Source of the DNA: Catellatospora citrea
Lineage (GTDB): Bacteria; Actinomycetota; Actinomycetes; Mycobacteriales; Micromonosporaceae
NCBI RefSeq assembly: GCF_003610235.1
Contig: NZ_RAPR01000001.1
Coordinates: 4,526,001-4,590,000 of the forward strand
Direction of reading: 5' to 3'
DNA length: 64,000 nt
The translations under genes were made by a program, and so were the position numbers. This document shows positions 49,776-57,998 of this stretch, one piece after another. The first letter of the stretch is position 1. Every line of letters begins with the position of its first letter. The notes beneath the pieces were generated by a model, which saw only the letters and a list, made by a program, of their open reading frames with translations, made no database searches and was not told the origin of the DNA.

Positions 49776-51083
49776 TCACGTGGCGGCCGGAGCGTCGACG
49801 GGCCGGAGGGCGGCGAGTTCGGCGGCGCGGGCGGCCTCCTCGGCCTGCTTGCGGGCCAGGCCCTCGCGGCCGTCGTAGCGCAGGAAGGCAGGCAGGGCGG
49901 CGGCCAGTGCGCCGGTGCCGGCCACGCAGAGCACCCCACCCCAGACGACCGCGCCGCTGTAACCCCACCAGCGGGCGCTCAGCCCGGCGCGGGTCTGCCC
50001 CAGCATCGGGCCGGTCAGGTAGGACAGCATCTCGATGCCGGCCAGGCGGCCGCGCAGGTGGTCGGGGATGGTCTGGTTCCAGATGACACCCCGGAACAGG
50101 CCGGAGATCATGTCCGAGGCGCCCGCGACGACCAGGCCGAGCAGCGCCAGCCAGAGCGAGCCGGCCAGGCCGAACAGCACGATGCCCAGGCCCCAGGCGC
50201 CCGCGGCCAGCAGCACCGCGAGGCCGTGCCGGTGCACCCGGGCCGTCCAGCCGGAGGTCACCGTCACCAGCAGCGAGCCGACCGCCAGCGCGGCGTAGAA
50301 GAGGCCGAGCACCGACGCGCCGCCGTATCTGTCGGCCACCCACGGGTAGAGGGCGACCGGGAAGGCGAAGAACATCGCGTTGATGTCGACCAGGTAGGTG
50401 CCGATCAGCTCGGGACGGCTGCGGGCGTAGCGGATGCCCTCGACGACCGAGCGCAGCGACGGCCGCTCGGCGGCCTCCGGCGGGGCGACCGCCTTGACCA
50501 GCCCGAAGCACACCAGCGCGACCGCGTAGGTGGCCAGGTCGAACCCGAACACCCACGCCACGTCCAGCTTGGCGATCATGAGGCCGGCCAGGGTGGGGCC
50601 GGCGATCTGGGCGACCTGCCAGCGCAGCGAGTTCAGCGAGCCGACCGCGGCCATCTCCTCGGCCGGGGCCAACCGCGGCATCATCGCGTCCATCGCCGGG
50701 CGGTGGATGCCGTCGACCGCGGCGGACAGCCCGGCGATGACGAACAGCAACCAGACCTGCGGGCTGCCGACCAGTGCGTTGACCAGCAGGAGCGCGGTGA
50801 GCCCGGCGAGTGCCGCCTCGGCCCAGAAGACGAGCTTGCGCCGGTCCATGTAGTCGGCCAACGCGCCGCCCACGAACGCCATGAACAGCAGCGGGACCAG
50901 CTCCACCACGCCCAGCAGGCCGACGATGAGCGGGTCGCCGGTCATCTGTTTGAGCTGGAACGGGATGGTCACGTACGTGATCATCGAACCGAAGCTGCTG
51001 ACCCCGGCCGCGGTGTACACCAGCCGGAAGTCGCGCCGGCGCAGCGGCGACAGGTCCAGCGCGAAGCGCCTCTTGCTCGTCAC
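49776..51083 (-). CDS. MFS exporter, EntS-like
   Basis: A 435-residue major facilitator with about 11-12 hydrophobic helices. It opens LSPLRRRDFRLVYTAAGVSSFGSMITYVTIPFQL, and the loop ALADYMDRRKLVFWAEA fits the MFS signature between helices 2 and 3. The layout is that of the enterobactin exporter/MFS_3 group; the cargo (siderophore, drug or metabolite) cannot be read from sequence. GTG starts it with a weak ribosome site. It is on the same strand as the methyltransferase, 106 bases away, and may or may not be co-transcribed. Confidence 0.88.
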   Translation of the reverse strand: MTSKRRFALDLSPLRRRDFRLVYTAAGVSSFGSMITYVTIPFQLKQMTGDPLIVGLLGVVELVPLLFMAFVGGALADYMDRRKLVFWAEAALAGLTALLLVNALVGSPQVWLLFVIAGLSAAVDGIHRPAMDAMMPRLAPAEEMAAVGSLNSLRWQVAQIAGPTLAGLMIAKLDVAWVFGFDLATYAVALVCFGLVKAVAPPEAAERPSLRSVVEGIRYARSRPELIGTYLVDINAMFFAFPVALYPWVADRYGGASVLGLFYAALAVGSLLVTVTSGWTARVHRHGLAVLLAAGAWGLGIVLFGLAGSLWLALLGLVVAGASDMISGLFRGVIWNQTIPDHLRGRLAGIEMLSYLTGPMLGQTRAGLSARWWGYSGAVVWGGVLCVAGTGALAAALPAFLRYDGREGLARKQAEEAARAAELAALRPVDAPAAT

Positions 51084-51134
51084 GTGCGCCGATACTGCCT
51101 GGTGGGTCGCCGTCGCGGCAAGCGGTTAAGGCGC

Positions 51135-51632
51135 TCAGTCGGAGTAGATCTGGCCGGTCTCCTCGAAGCGGGCCAGGTGGTCCAGCGTCCAGCGCACCGC
51201 GCCCGAGGTCGGCTCCGGCAGATCCTCCGGGGAGAACCAGCCCGCGTCGGCGGCCTCGTCCGGATCCGGGGTCAGCTCGCCCGATATCTCGGTCAGCAGG
51301 TACGACCCGGAGACGTGCTGGTAGGTGTCGCCGAAGATGTTCGTGAAGGTGTACTGCGGGCCGGACAGGAAGGCGAACAGCGTCGCCCGGCCGGCCTTGA
51401 GCCCGGTCTCCTCGAACGTCTCCCGGATCGCGCAGTCGCGCATCGACTCGCCGAGCTCCATGGCCCCGGCGGGGAAGGCCCAGTACCCGTTGTCGGTGCG
51501 CTTGATCAGCAGGACCCGGCCCTGCTCGTCCCGGATGACGCCGCGCGCACCCAGGAAGAAGAGCGTCGCGTCGCCCATGGCCGCGCGCATCCTGCCGTGG
51601 TACGAGTTCACCCAGCCGTCCTCAGCACCCAT
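51135..51632 (-). CDS. NUDIX hydrolase
   Basis: A 165-residue Nudix protein. The Nudix box reads GAMELGESMRDCAIRETFEE plus TGLKA, keeping GxxxxxE, REx2EE and the terminal hydrophobic position. A short N-terminal extension carries WVNSYHGRMRAAMGD. It probably hydrolyses a nucleoside diphosphate derivative; the specificity is open. ATG 51632 is the first plausible start; the frame extends to 51671. It is divergent from ku across 65 bases. Confidence 0.9.
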   Translation of the reverse strand: MGAEDGWVNSYHGRMRAAMGDATLFFLGARGVIRDEQGRVLLIKRTDNGYWAFPAGAMELGESMRDCAIRETFEETGLKAGRATLFAFLSGPQYTFTNIFGDTYQHVSGSYLLTEISGELTPDPDEAADAGWFSPEDLPEPTSGAVRWTLDHLARFEETGQIYSD

Positions 51633-51660
51633 GCGGGCCAGCCTAGATCCCCCGGGGTTC

Positions 51661-51691
51661 TTGCGGTACACGGCGTTCTATCGGGCATACT
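51661..51691 (+). promoter_or_regulatory. candidate promoter of the ku operon, leaderless
   Basis: TTGCGG (51661-51666) and CATACT (51686-51691) are 19 bases apart. The expected transcription start coincides with the ku ATG at 51698. No ribosome site precedes the ATG, which supports leaderless translation. Confidence 0.4.
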
Positions 51692-51697
51692 TCCCAT

Positions 51698-52744
51698 ATG
51701 AGGGCGATCTGGAAGGGCGCCGTCTCGTTCGGCCTGGTCTCCATCTCGGTGAAGCTCTACTCCGCCACGGAGGAGAAGGACATCCGATTCCACCAGGTGC
51801 ACCGCGCCGACGGCGGACGGATCAAATATCAGCGTGTCTGCTCACTCGACGGCGAACAGGTCAGCTACGACCAGATCGCCAAGGGGTACGACGTGGGCGG
51901 CGGCGAGATCGTGGTGCTCACCGACGACGACTTCAAGAATCTGCCCCTGACCAGCTCCCGCGCCATCGAGGTGCTGGAGTTCGTGCCCAACGAGCAGATC
52001 GACCCGATCCTCTACGACAAGGCGTATTTCCTCGAACCCGACGGCGCGGCCGGGGTGAAGCCGTACCTGCTGCTGCGCGAGGCGCTGGAGAACGTGGACC
52101 GGGTCGCGGTGGTGAAGGTGGCGCTGCGGCAGCGCGAGACCCTGGCGACGGTACGCGTGCACGAGGGCGTGCTGGTGCTCAACACCATGCTGTGGCCCGA
52201 CGAGGTGCGCGAGGCCGCGTTCGACTTCCTCGACGACGAGGTGAAGCTGCGCCCGCAGGAGATCAAGATGGCCGCCTCGCTGGTCGACTCGATGTCGGGC
52301 GACTTCCGGCCGGAGGAGTTCACCGACTCCTACCGCGAGGCGCTGCAGCAGGTCATCGACGTGAAGATCGGCAAGAAGGACACCGTGGTGCAGCCGACCA
52401 CGGAGGAGCCGATCGCGCCGACGATCGACCTGATGGCGGCGCTGCGCGAGTCGGTGGAGCGGGCCCGCGCGGCCCGGGGTGGCGCGCCCGCGCCGGAGGA
52501 GAAGCGCACCGGCCACGCCACCGTCACCCCGATCAAGAAGACCGCCCGGGCGGAGCCGGCCGAGCCCGCGCCGAAGAAGGCGGCGGCCCGCAAGGCGGAG
52601 CCCGCCAAGGCCGCCTCCGCGCGAGCCGCATCCGCGACGGCCGCCGCGACCAAGGGCGAGTCGGCGCAGGGCGAGGCGAAGAAGTCCACCGCCAAGAAGA
52701 CGACGGCCAAGAAGGCGCCGGCGAAGAAGGCCAAGGCAGCTTGA
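51698..52744 (+). CDS. ku: non-homologous end-joining protein Ku
   Basis: A 348-residue bacterial Ku that binds double-strand DNA ends as a homodimer. The conserved core runs from MRAIWKGAVSFGLVSISVKLYSATE through FHQVHRADGGRIKYQRVC, TSSRAIEVLEFVP and the bridge region TLATVRVHEGVLVLNTMLWPDE to residue about 255. A Lys/Ala-rich tail (KKSTAKKTTAKKAPAKK) follows, which in mycobacteria and others aids DNA binding and ligase stimulation. It is the head of a three-gene NHEJ operon; the stop overlaps the TTG of the ligase gene. Confidence 0.96.
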   Translation: MRAIWKGAVSFGLVSISVKLYSATEEKDIRFHQVHRADGGRIKYQRVCSLDGEQVSYDQIAKGYDVGGGEIVVLTDDDFKNLPLTSSRAIEVLEFVPNEQIDPILYDKAYFLEPDGAAGVKPYLLLREALENVDRVAVVKVALRQRETLATVRVHEGVLVLNTMLWPDEVREAAFDFLDDEVKLRPQEIKMAASLVDSMSGDFRPEEFTDSYREALQQVIDVKIGKKDTVVQPTTEEPIAPTIDLMAALRESVERARAARGGAPAPEEKRTGHATVTPIKKTARAEPAEPAPKKAAARKAEPAKAASARAASATAAATKGESAQGEAKKSTAKKTTAKKAPAKKAKAA

Positions 52745-53610
52745 TCCGCGTCACGCCCGGCGGCGCTGTCGGCCGGGCCGCCATCGCGCCGATGCTGGCC
52801 ACGGCCGGCCCGCTGCCGAGCGGCCCGCTGTGGGCGTACGAGGTGAAGTGGGACGGCTACCGGGCCGTCTACGCCGGCGGGCGGTTCCTCGGCCGGTCCG
52901 GGCGGCAGCTGGCCGGTCCCGCGCTGCCGCCGGTCCCCGAGGTGCTCGACGGCGAACTGGTCGCCTTCGACGCGGCCGGGCTGCCCAGCTTCCACGCCAT
53001 GCAGCAGGGCGCCGCCCCGGTGTACGTGGCCTTCGACGTGATCCGCCCGGAGCTGACCTACGACCAGCGCCGCGAGGTGCTGGACGGGCTGCGCCTGCCC
53101 GCGGTGTGCCCGGCCGCGACCGTCTCACCGAGCTTCGACGACGGCCCGGCCACCGTCGCGGCGGCCCGCGAACTCGGCCTCGAAGGGGTCATGGCCAAGC
53201 GCCGGGCCTCGCGCTACCAGCCCGGGGTGCGCTCACCCGACTGGATCAAGTGGAAGTTCGTCCGCACCGGCGACTTCGTGATCGGCGGCTGGCGCGCCGG
53301 GGCCCGCCCGCTGGGCGCGCTGCTCATCGGCACCCCGCTGCCGGACGGCACGCTGCGCTACCGCGGCCGGGTCGGCGGTGGGCTGACCGTGCGCACCGAG
53401 CGGGCGCTGCTGCCCGTGCTGCGGGACCTGGTCCGCCCCGCCTCGCCGTTCGCCGGCCCGGCGGAACCGGGCACGTGGGTGGAGCCGCTGCTGGTGGCCG
53501 AGGTCCGGTACAGCGAGATCACGCCCGACGGCCGCCTGCGCTTCCCGATCTTCCTGCGACTGCGCCCGGACAAGCTGCCCGGCGACTGCCTGGGCGAGGA
53601 CTGCGGATGA
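52741..53610 (+). CDS. stand-alone ATP-dependent DNA ligase domain (LigD-LIG)
   Basis: A 289-residue ATP-dependent ligase. Motif I is EVKWDGYRA with nucleophile Lys36, LDGELVAFD (motif III) follows, then GLEGVMAKR (motif IV) and SPDWIKWKF (motif V), and an OB domain (FVIGGWRAGARPLGALLIG to RYSEITPDGRLRFPIFLRLR). It seals nicks or ends recruited by Ku. The TTG start overlaps the ku stop (TTGA) and is the only start near the conserved IAPMLAT; no separate ribosome site is present, so translation is coupled. The polymerase and phosphoesterase domains of mycobacterial LigD are not attached. Confidence 0.93.
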   Translation: MIRVTPGGAVGRAAIAPMLATAGPLPSGPLWAYEVKWDGYRAVYAGGRFLGRSGRQLAGPALPPVPEVLDGELVAFDAAGLPSFHAMQQGAAPVYVAFDVIRPELTYDQRREVLDGLRLPAVCPAATVSPSFDDGPATVAAARELGLEGVMAKRRASRYQPGVRSPDWIKWKFVRTGDFVIGGWRAGARPLGALLIGTPLPDGTLRYRGRVGGGLTVRTERALLPVLRDLVRPASPFAGPAEPGTWVEPLLVAEVRYSEITPDGRLRFPIFLRLRPDKLPGDCLGEDCG

Positions 53611-54434
53611 AGGTCAGCGTCGACTCCCGCGAGCTGAGCCTGTCGAACCTGGACAAGCCGCTCTATCCCGACGGCACCACCAAGGCCGAGGTGATCGACT
53701 ACTACCACCGGATCGCGCCGGTGATCCTGCCGCACCTGGCCGACCGGGCGCTGACCCGCATCCGTTTCCCGGACGGCGCGGACCGGCCCGGCTTCTTCGA
53801 GAAGAACGCCCCGGTCAAGAAGCCCGCCTGGGTGCCCGTGTCCCCCGACGGCCTGATCATCTGCCAGGAGCCGGCCACCCTGGTCTGGCTGGCCAATCTC
53901 GCCGCCCTGGAACTGCACACCCACCAGTGGAAGGTCGGCGGCCCCGGCCCCGACCGGGTGGTCTTCGACCTGGATCCGGGCCCGCCCGCCGGCCTCGACG
54001 AGTGCCGCGCCGTCGCCCTCGCGCTGCGCGAGCGCCTGGCCGTGGACGGCCGCGAGGCGTTCCCGAAGACCTCCGGCCGTAAGGGCATGCAGGTCAGCAG
54101 CACCTTCGCGGGCACCTTCGACGAGGTCGCGACCTACGCCAGGGACATCGCCGCCGAGTTCGCCGCGGCCGCCAAGGACATGGTCACCGACCAGATGGCC
54201 AAGGAGCTGCGGCCCGGCAAGGTCTTCATCGACTGGAGCCAGAACAACCAGGCCAAGACGACGGTATGCGTCTACTCCCTGCGCGCAGGCCCCGCACCCA
54301 CCGTCTCGGCCCCCCTGACCTGGGACGAGGTCGCCCACGGCGACTTCACCGCGGCGTCCTTCGGCCCCGCCGAGGTCCTCGACCGCGCCGCCCGCCTCGG
54401 CGACCTCCACGCGGGCCTGCTGACCGGGCCCTGA
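53607..54434 (+). CDS. stand-alone LigD polymerase/primase domain
   Basis: A 275-residue archaeo-eukaryotic primase-type polymerase of NHEJ. Key parts are SNLDKPLYPDGTTKAEVIDYY, RPGFFEKNAPVKKPAWV, the catalytic acidic motif VVFDLDPGP, then FPKTSGRKGMQV and IDWSQNNQAKTTV with the third acidic residue. It fills gaps, preferring ribonucleotides, at Ku-bound ends. ATG overlaps the ligase stop (ATGA). With ku and the ligase gene it forms a split LigD system lacking the 3'-phosphoesterase domain. Confidence 0.95.
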   Translation: MKVSVDSRELSLSNLDKPLYPDGTTKAEVIDYYHRIAPVILPHLADRALTRIRFPDGADRPGFFEKNAPVKKPAWVPVSPDGLIICQEPATLVWLANLAALELHTHQWKVGGPGPDRVVFDLDPGPPAGLDECRAVALALRERLAVDGREAFPKTSGRKGMQVSSTFAGTFDEVATYARDIAAEFAAAAKDMVTDQMAKELRPGKVFIDWSQNNQAKTTVCVYSLRAGPAPTVSAPLTWDEVAHGDFTAASFGPAEVLDRAARLGDLHAGLLTGP

Positions 54435-54464
54435 CCTGTGGATCCGGATATCCACAGGTCAGGG
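54429..54464 (+). terminator. terminator of the NHEJ operon
   Basis: A perfect 15-bp stem (54429-54443 with 54450-54464), 6-nt loop CCGGAT. The TGA of the polymerase gene lies in the left arm, and each arm includes a DnaA-box-like TCCACA/TGTGGA. Confidence 0.82.
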
Positions 54465-54532
54465 GCATCGTCCACAGGCCGATATCCACAGGCGGTAACG
54501 CTATGTCCACAAGCAGTAGTGAGTTGTCCACA
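54437..54532. promoter_or_regulatory. cluster of six DnaA-box-like sequences
   Basis: On the + strand ATATCCACA (54448), TCGTCCACA (54468), ATATCCACA (54482), ATGTCCACA (54503) and TTGTCCACA (54524), plus TGTGGATCC (54437) on the minus strand, all share TCCACA with the actinobacterial DnaA box, and one is the exact consensus. Plus-strand starts are 20, 14, 21 and 21 bases apart, close to helical-turn multiples for most. No dnaA or dnaN is near, so this is not the origin. A DnaA-titration or regulatory site is inference. Confidence 0.6.
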
Positions 54533-54561
54533 GGGCGACTGCCCCGAGGCGGCGCGGGTGC

Positions 54562-56232
54562 TCAGCCGCCTGCGGGGCCGCTGAGCACGTCGTCGGCGTC
54601 GACGATGGTGTACGCGTAGCCCTGCTCGGCGAGGAAGCGCTGGCGGTGGGCGGCGTACTCGGTGTCGATGGTGTCGCGGGAGACGACCGTGTAGAAGTGC
54701 GCCTGCCGGCCGTCGCCCTTGGGCCGCAGCACCCGGCCCAGGCGCTGCGCCTCCTCCTGGCGCGAGCCGAACGTACCGGACACCTGCACCGCCACCGCCG
54801 CCTCGGGCAGGTCGATGGAGAAGTTGCCGACCTTGGACAGGATCAGGGTGCGCACCGAGCCGTCGCGGAACGCGTCGAACAGCCGCTCGCGCTCCTTGTT
54901 CGTGGTGCCGCCGTGCACGATCGGCGCGGACACGCCCTTCTCCTCCAGGTAGCGGCCGATCTCGTGCAGCTGCTCCAGGTAGGCCCCGATCACCAGCACC
55001 TGCTCGTCGGAGTGCCGCTCGATCAGCGCCTCGATCACCGGCAGCTTGGCCTTCGCGGTGGCCGCGAACTTGTACTTCTCCTCCGCCTCGATCGCGGCGT
55101 AGGTCAACCGGTCGGCGTCGGACAGGGTGACCCGGACCTCCGTGCAGTCGGCGGGGGCGATCCAGCCCTGGGACTCGATGTCCTTCCACGGTGCGTCGTA
55201 CCGCTTGGGGCCGATCAGGCTGAACACGTCGCCCTCCTTGCCGTCCTCGCGGACCAGGGTGGCCGTCAGGCCCAGCCGCCGGCGGGCCTGCAGGTCCGCG
55301 GTGAACCGGAACATCGGCGCGGGCAGCAGGTGCACCTCGTCGTAGACGATGAGTCCCCAGTCGCGGGCGTCGAACACGTTCAGGTGCGGGAACGTGCCGT
55401 TGCGGCGGGTCGTCAACACCTGGTACGTGGCGATGGTGACCGGGCGGATCTCCTTGCGCTCGCCGGAGTACTCGCCGATCTCGTCCTCGGTGAGGGTGGT
55501 GCGGGCCAGCAGCTCGCGCCGCCACTGACGGCCGGCGACGGTGTTGGTGACCAGGATCAGCGTGGTCGCGCTGACGTCGGCCATCGCGGCCGCGCCGACC
55601 AGCGTCTTGCCCGCGCCGCAGGGCAGCACGACCACGCCCGAGCCGCCGGCCTGGAAGTGCTCCACCGCTTCGCGCTGGTAGGAGCGCAGCTGCCAGCCGT
55701 CCTGGCGCAGCGCGATCGGGTGCGCCTCGCCGTCGACGTACCCGGCCAGGTCCTCGGCGGGCCAGCCGAGCTTCAGCAGCACCTGCTTGAGGTGGCCGCG
55801 CTCGGACCCGTGCACGGCGATGGTGTCCGGGTCGAGCTGCGCGCCGAGCATCCCGGCGACCTTCTTCGACTTCGCCACCTCGACCAGCACGGCGCGGTCC
55901 AGCCCGCGCAGCACCAGCCCGTGCGCGGGGTCGTTGAGCAACTGCAGCCGGCCGTAGCGGTCCATCGTCTCGGCCACGTCGACCAGCAGCGAGTGCGGCA
56001 CCGGGTAGCGGGAGAAGCGCAGCAGCGCGTCCACCACGCTCTCGGCGTCGTGCCCGGCCGCGCGGGCGTTCCACAGCCCGAGCGGCGTCAGCCGGTACGT
56101 GTGCATGTGCTCGGGCGAGCGCTCCAGCTCGGCGAACGGCGCGATCGCCATCCGGCACGCGGTGGCGTCGGGGTGGTCCACCTCGAGCAGCAGGGTCTTG
56201 TCGGACTGGACGATCAGCGGGCCGTTCGTCAT
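54562..56232 (-). CDS. XPB/Rad25-type DNA repair helicase
   Basis: A 556-residue superfamily 2 helicase like actinobacterial XPB. The N-terminal domain (PLIVQSDKTLLLEVDHPDA to about 165) is the helicase XPB/Ssl2 N-terminal fold. Motif I is VVVLPCGAGKTLVGA (Lys209), with YDEVHLLPAP (II, DEVH), LTATLVREDG (III) and RQEEAQRLGRVLRPKG (VI), plus SGTFGSRQ. It unwinds DNA 3' to 5' and probably serves repair. ATG 56232 gives the conserved N-terminus; GTG 56238 is the alternative. It faces the NHEJ operon tail to tail across the DnaA-box cluster. Confidence 0.94.
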   Translation of the reverse strand: MTNGPLIVQSDKTLLLEVDHPDATACRMAIAPFAELERSPEHMHTYRLTPLGLWNARAAGHDAESVVDALLRFSRYPVPHSLLVDVAETMDRYGRLQLLNDPAHGLVLRGLDRAVLVEVAKSKKVAGMLGAQLDPDTIAVHGSERGHLKQVLLKLGWPAEDLAGYVDGEAHPIALRQDGWQLRSYQREAVEHFQAGGSGVVVLPCGAGKTLVGAAAMADVSATTLILVTNTVAGRQWRRELLARTTLTEDEIGEYSGERKEIRPVTIATYQVLTTRRNGTFPHLNVFDARDWGLIVYDEVHLLPAPMFRFTADLQARRRLGLTATLVREDGKEGDVFSLIGPKRYDAPWKDIESQGWIAPADCTEVRVTLSDADRLTYAAIEAEEKYKFAATAKAKLPVIEALIERHSDEQVLVIGAYLEQLHEIGRYLEEKGVSAPIVHGGTTNKERERLFDAFRDGSVRTLILSKVGNFSIDLPEAAVAVQVSGTFGSRQEEAQRLGRVLRPKGDGRQAHFYTVVSRDTIDTEYAAHRQRFLAEQGYAYTIVDADDVLSGPAGG

Positions 56233-56323
56233 GCTCACCTCGCGCTGGGGAACTGAGGGTCAACAGTCCAGTCTCCCACGCTCTGACCGAACGGCTGGCA
56301 ACCGCGCATCCGGCAGGAGCGTC

Positions 56324-56329
56324 TATAGT
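56324..56329 (+). promoter_or_regulatory. -10 box upstream of the L,D-transpeptidase gene
   Basis: TATAGT lies 36 bases before the GTG start, predicting a leader of about 29 bases with the GGGGAGG ribosome site. No convincing -35 is seen. Confidence 0.4.
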
Positions 56330-56364
56330 CCCGACACCGGCGATATCGAACCTGGGGAGGCCTG

Positions 56365-57216
56365 GTGCGCCGTTTACTCGTGGGCCTGTTGGCAGTCACG
56401 ACTCTGGCCCTCGCGGCCGCCTGCGACCCGAAGGACAGCACTGCCGGTGGGCAGCCGGACTTCGTGGCCGCACCGACTGATCAGCCCATCCCGGCACCCG
56501 CGTCGAGCGAACCGGAGCCGAGCGTGGCGCCTTCGCCGAGCGCGGTGCCCTCGCCGAGCGTGAAGCCGTCGCCGAGCGTGAAACCCTCGCCGACGAAGAA
56601 GCCGACGACCAGCCCGGCCGCCGCCGTCTGCCCGCAGGGGGAGCACCAGAAGGCCGTCGAGCAGGCGCTGACCACGCTCGGCGGATACGGCACGGTCACG
56701 GTGGACGGCAAGCAGTCCGCCGCCGACTGCGCCGCGATCAAGAAGTTCCAGAAGCGCTTCGACATCCGGCCCGTCAACGGCAAGGCCGGCCCGCTGACGC
56801 ACAGCGTGTCGCAGCGCCTGGTGAAGTCGAAGCCGAGCAACTGCAACGCGGGCAACGCGCTCACCGCGTGCATCGACCTGACCAACCAGACCACCTGGAT
56901 CATGAGCGGTGGCAAGGTCATCTACGGCCCGACGGTGACCCGGACGGGCATGGCCGGCTTCACCACGCCGTCCGGCTCGTACACGATCCACGACCGGCAG
57001 ACGAAGAACTGGTCCACCGACTGGGACGTGTGGCTGCCCCTGTGGCAGCGGATCGTGGAGGGAAAGGGTTTCCACACCACCACGACCTACATCCACAACT
57101 CGAGCATCGGTTCGCACGGATGCGTCAACCTGCTGCCCGCCGACTCGCAGAAGTACTGGAACACGCTCAAGACGGGTACCGCGGTCAAGATTTTCGGGCG
57201 CCGTCCCGGCACCTGA
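56365..57216 (+). CDS. L,D-transpeptidase lipoprotein with peptidoglycan-binding domain
   Basis: A 283-residue protein. A signal peptide with lipobox ALAAAC (Cys20) predicts membrane anchoring outside the cell. A Pro/Ser/Lys linker (SPSVKPSPSVKPSPTKK) spans the wall, a peptidoglycan-binding-like segment follows (ALTTLGGYGTVTVDGKQSAADCAAIKKFQKRF), then the YkuD catalytic domain with HNSSIGSHGCVNLLPAD, which has the active Cys and His. It should make 3-3 cross-links or anchor ligands. GTG follows GGGGAGG at 5 nt. Genes on either side are unrelated. Confidence 0.93.
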   Translation: MRRLLVGLLAVTTLALAAACDPKDSTAGGQPDFVAAPTDQPIPAPASSEPEPSVAPSPSAVPSPSVKPSPSVKPSPTKKPTTSPAAAVCPQGEHQKAVEQALTTLGGYGTVTVDGKQSAADCAAIKKFQKRFDIRPVNGKAGPLTHSVSQRLVKSKPSNCNAGNALTACIDLTNQTTWIMSGGKVIYGPTVTRTGMAGFTTPSGSYTIHDRQTKNWSTDWDVWLPLWQRIVEGKGFHTTTTYIHNSSIGSHGCVNLLPADSQKYWNTLKTGTAVKIFGRRPGT

Positions 57217-57407
57217 CCGGTCCTCCTCCGAATGGTCGATGACGGTCAGTCTTTCGGCCTAAATCGATGCAGGGCCGCAACCGCTCACCGTGCGGGATGC
57301 GTAATCCGATTGCCGTGCGCGTTCGGGGCGCCAAACGGGGGCGAGCGCAACGTCGGATGGGCCGTGGCGGTTAGGGGCAGCCACGGCCCATCACCCTTCC
57401 CTGAGGG

Positions 57408-57653
57408 TCACCTGCGACTGCGGTAGGTCGCCCCCGCCACGGACAGCACCAGCAGCAGGAAGATGCCGCTGCCGATCGACTCCCCGGCCGCGTCCACCAC
57501 GTTGCGGCGCAGGCCCAGCCAGGCATAGAAGAACCAGGCCACCAGCCCGCCGACGGCACCGCCGGCGATCATGACCATGTTGCGCGAGGGCCCCCGCACC
57601 GCGGGCGGCGTCGGTTCGCTCTGCTCGGTCGCCGTCTCCTGGTCAGTCGTCAT
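57408..57653 (-). CDS. small two-helix membrane protein (paralogue A)
   Basis: An 81-residue protein with two hydrophobic segments (MVMIAGGAVGGLVAWFFYAWLGL and GSGIFLLLVLSVAGATY) around VVDAAGESIG. It shares the VDAA-x-E-x2-G core and the R-x-RR end with the next small gene, so the two are tandem paralogues. Function is unknown. ATG 57653 follows GAGGGATGCG. Confidence 0.72.
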   Translation of the reverse strand: MTTDQETATEQSEPTPPAVRGPSRNMVMIAGGAVGGLVAWFFYAWLGLRRNVVDAAGESIGSGIFLLLVLSVAGATYRSRR

Positions 57654-57741
57654 CGCATCCCTCATCCCTTCCCGGTTCCAGCGTGCCATCCGATGCCGGA
57701 TTGCGGCTGAAATGCCAGGCATTAGGGTGATATCGCAACGA

Positions 57742-57933
57742 TCACCGGCGGTGACGGCGTACCGTGCCGACGACCGAGATGAGGATCAGCAGCCCCAGGG
57801 CGGCCCCCACCGCCTCGTTGGCGGCGTCGACCGGGGCGGTGCCCAGCAGACCCCAGGACAGCGCGAACCAGCCGCCCGATCCGAGCAGGAGGGCGGCCAG
57901 CAGGAGCAGCCGGGCGCGGCGCGCGGGGTCCAT
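57742..57933 (-). CDS. small two-helix membrane protein (paralogue B)
   Basis: A 63-residue protein, MDPARRARLLLLAALLLGSG then a segment with VDAANEAVGAALGLLILISVVGTVRRHRR. Hydrophobicity and the VDAA-x-E-x2-G core match the neighbouring paralogue, which supports both as real genes despite their size. Function is unknown. It starts at ATG 57933, 65 bases after the helicase-associated protein gene on the same strand. Confidence 0.65.
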   Translation of the reverse strand: MDPARRARLLLLAALLLGSGGWFALSWGLLGTAPVDAANEAVGAALGLLILISVVGTVRRHRR

Positions 57934-57998
57934 GGCATCGAGCGTGGCAGAGCCCGGCGACGTGCACCCCGGCTGCCCGGTCACCGAGTCGACGACGA

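Noticed and set aside
54437..54532. Possible CRISPR array or replication origin
   Set aside because: The repeated unit is only a 6-9-base core with irregular spacing and occurs on both strands, unlike CRISPR; dnaA, dnaN and gyrB are absent, so it is not oriC.
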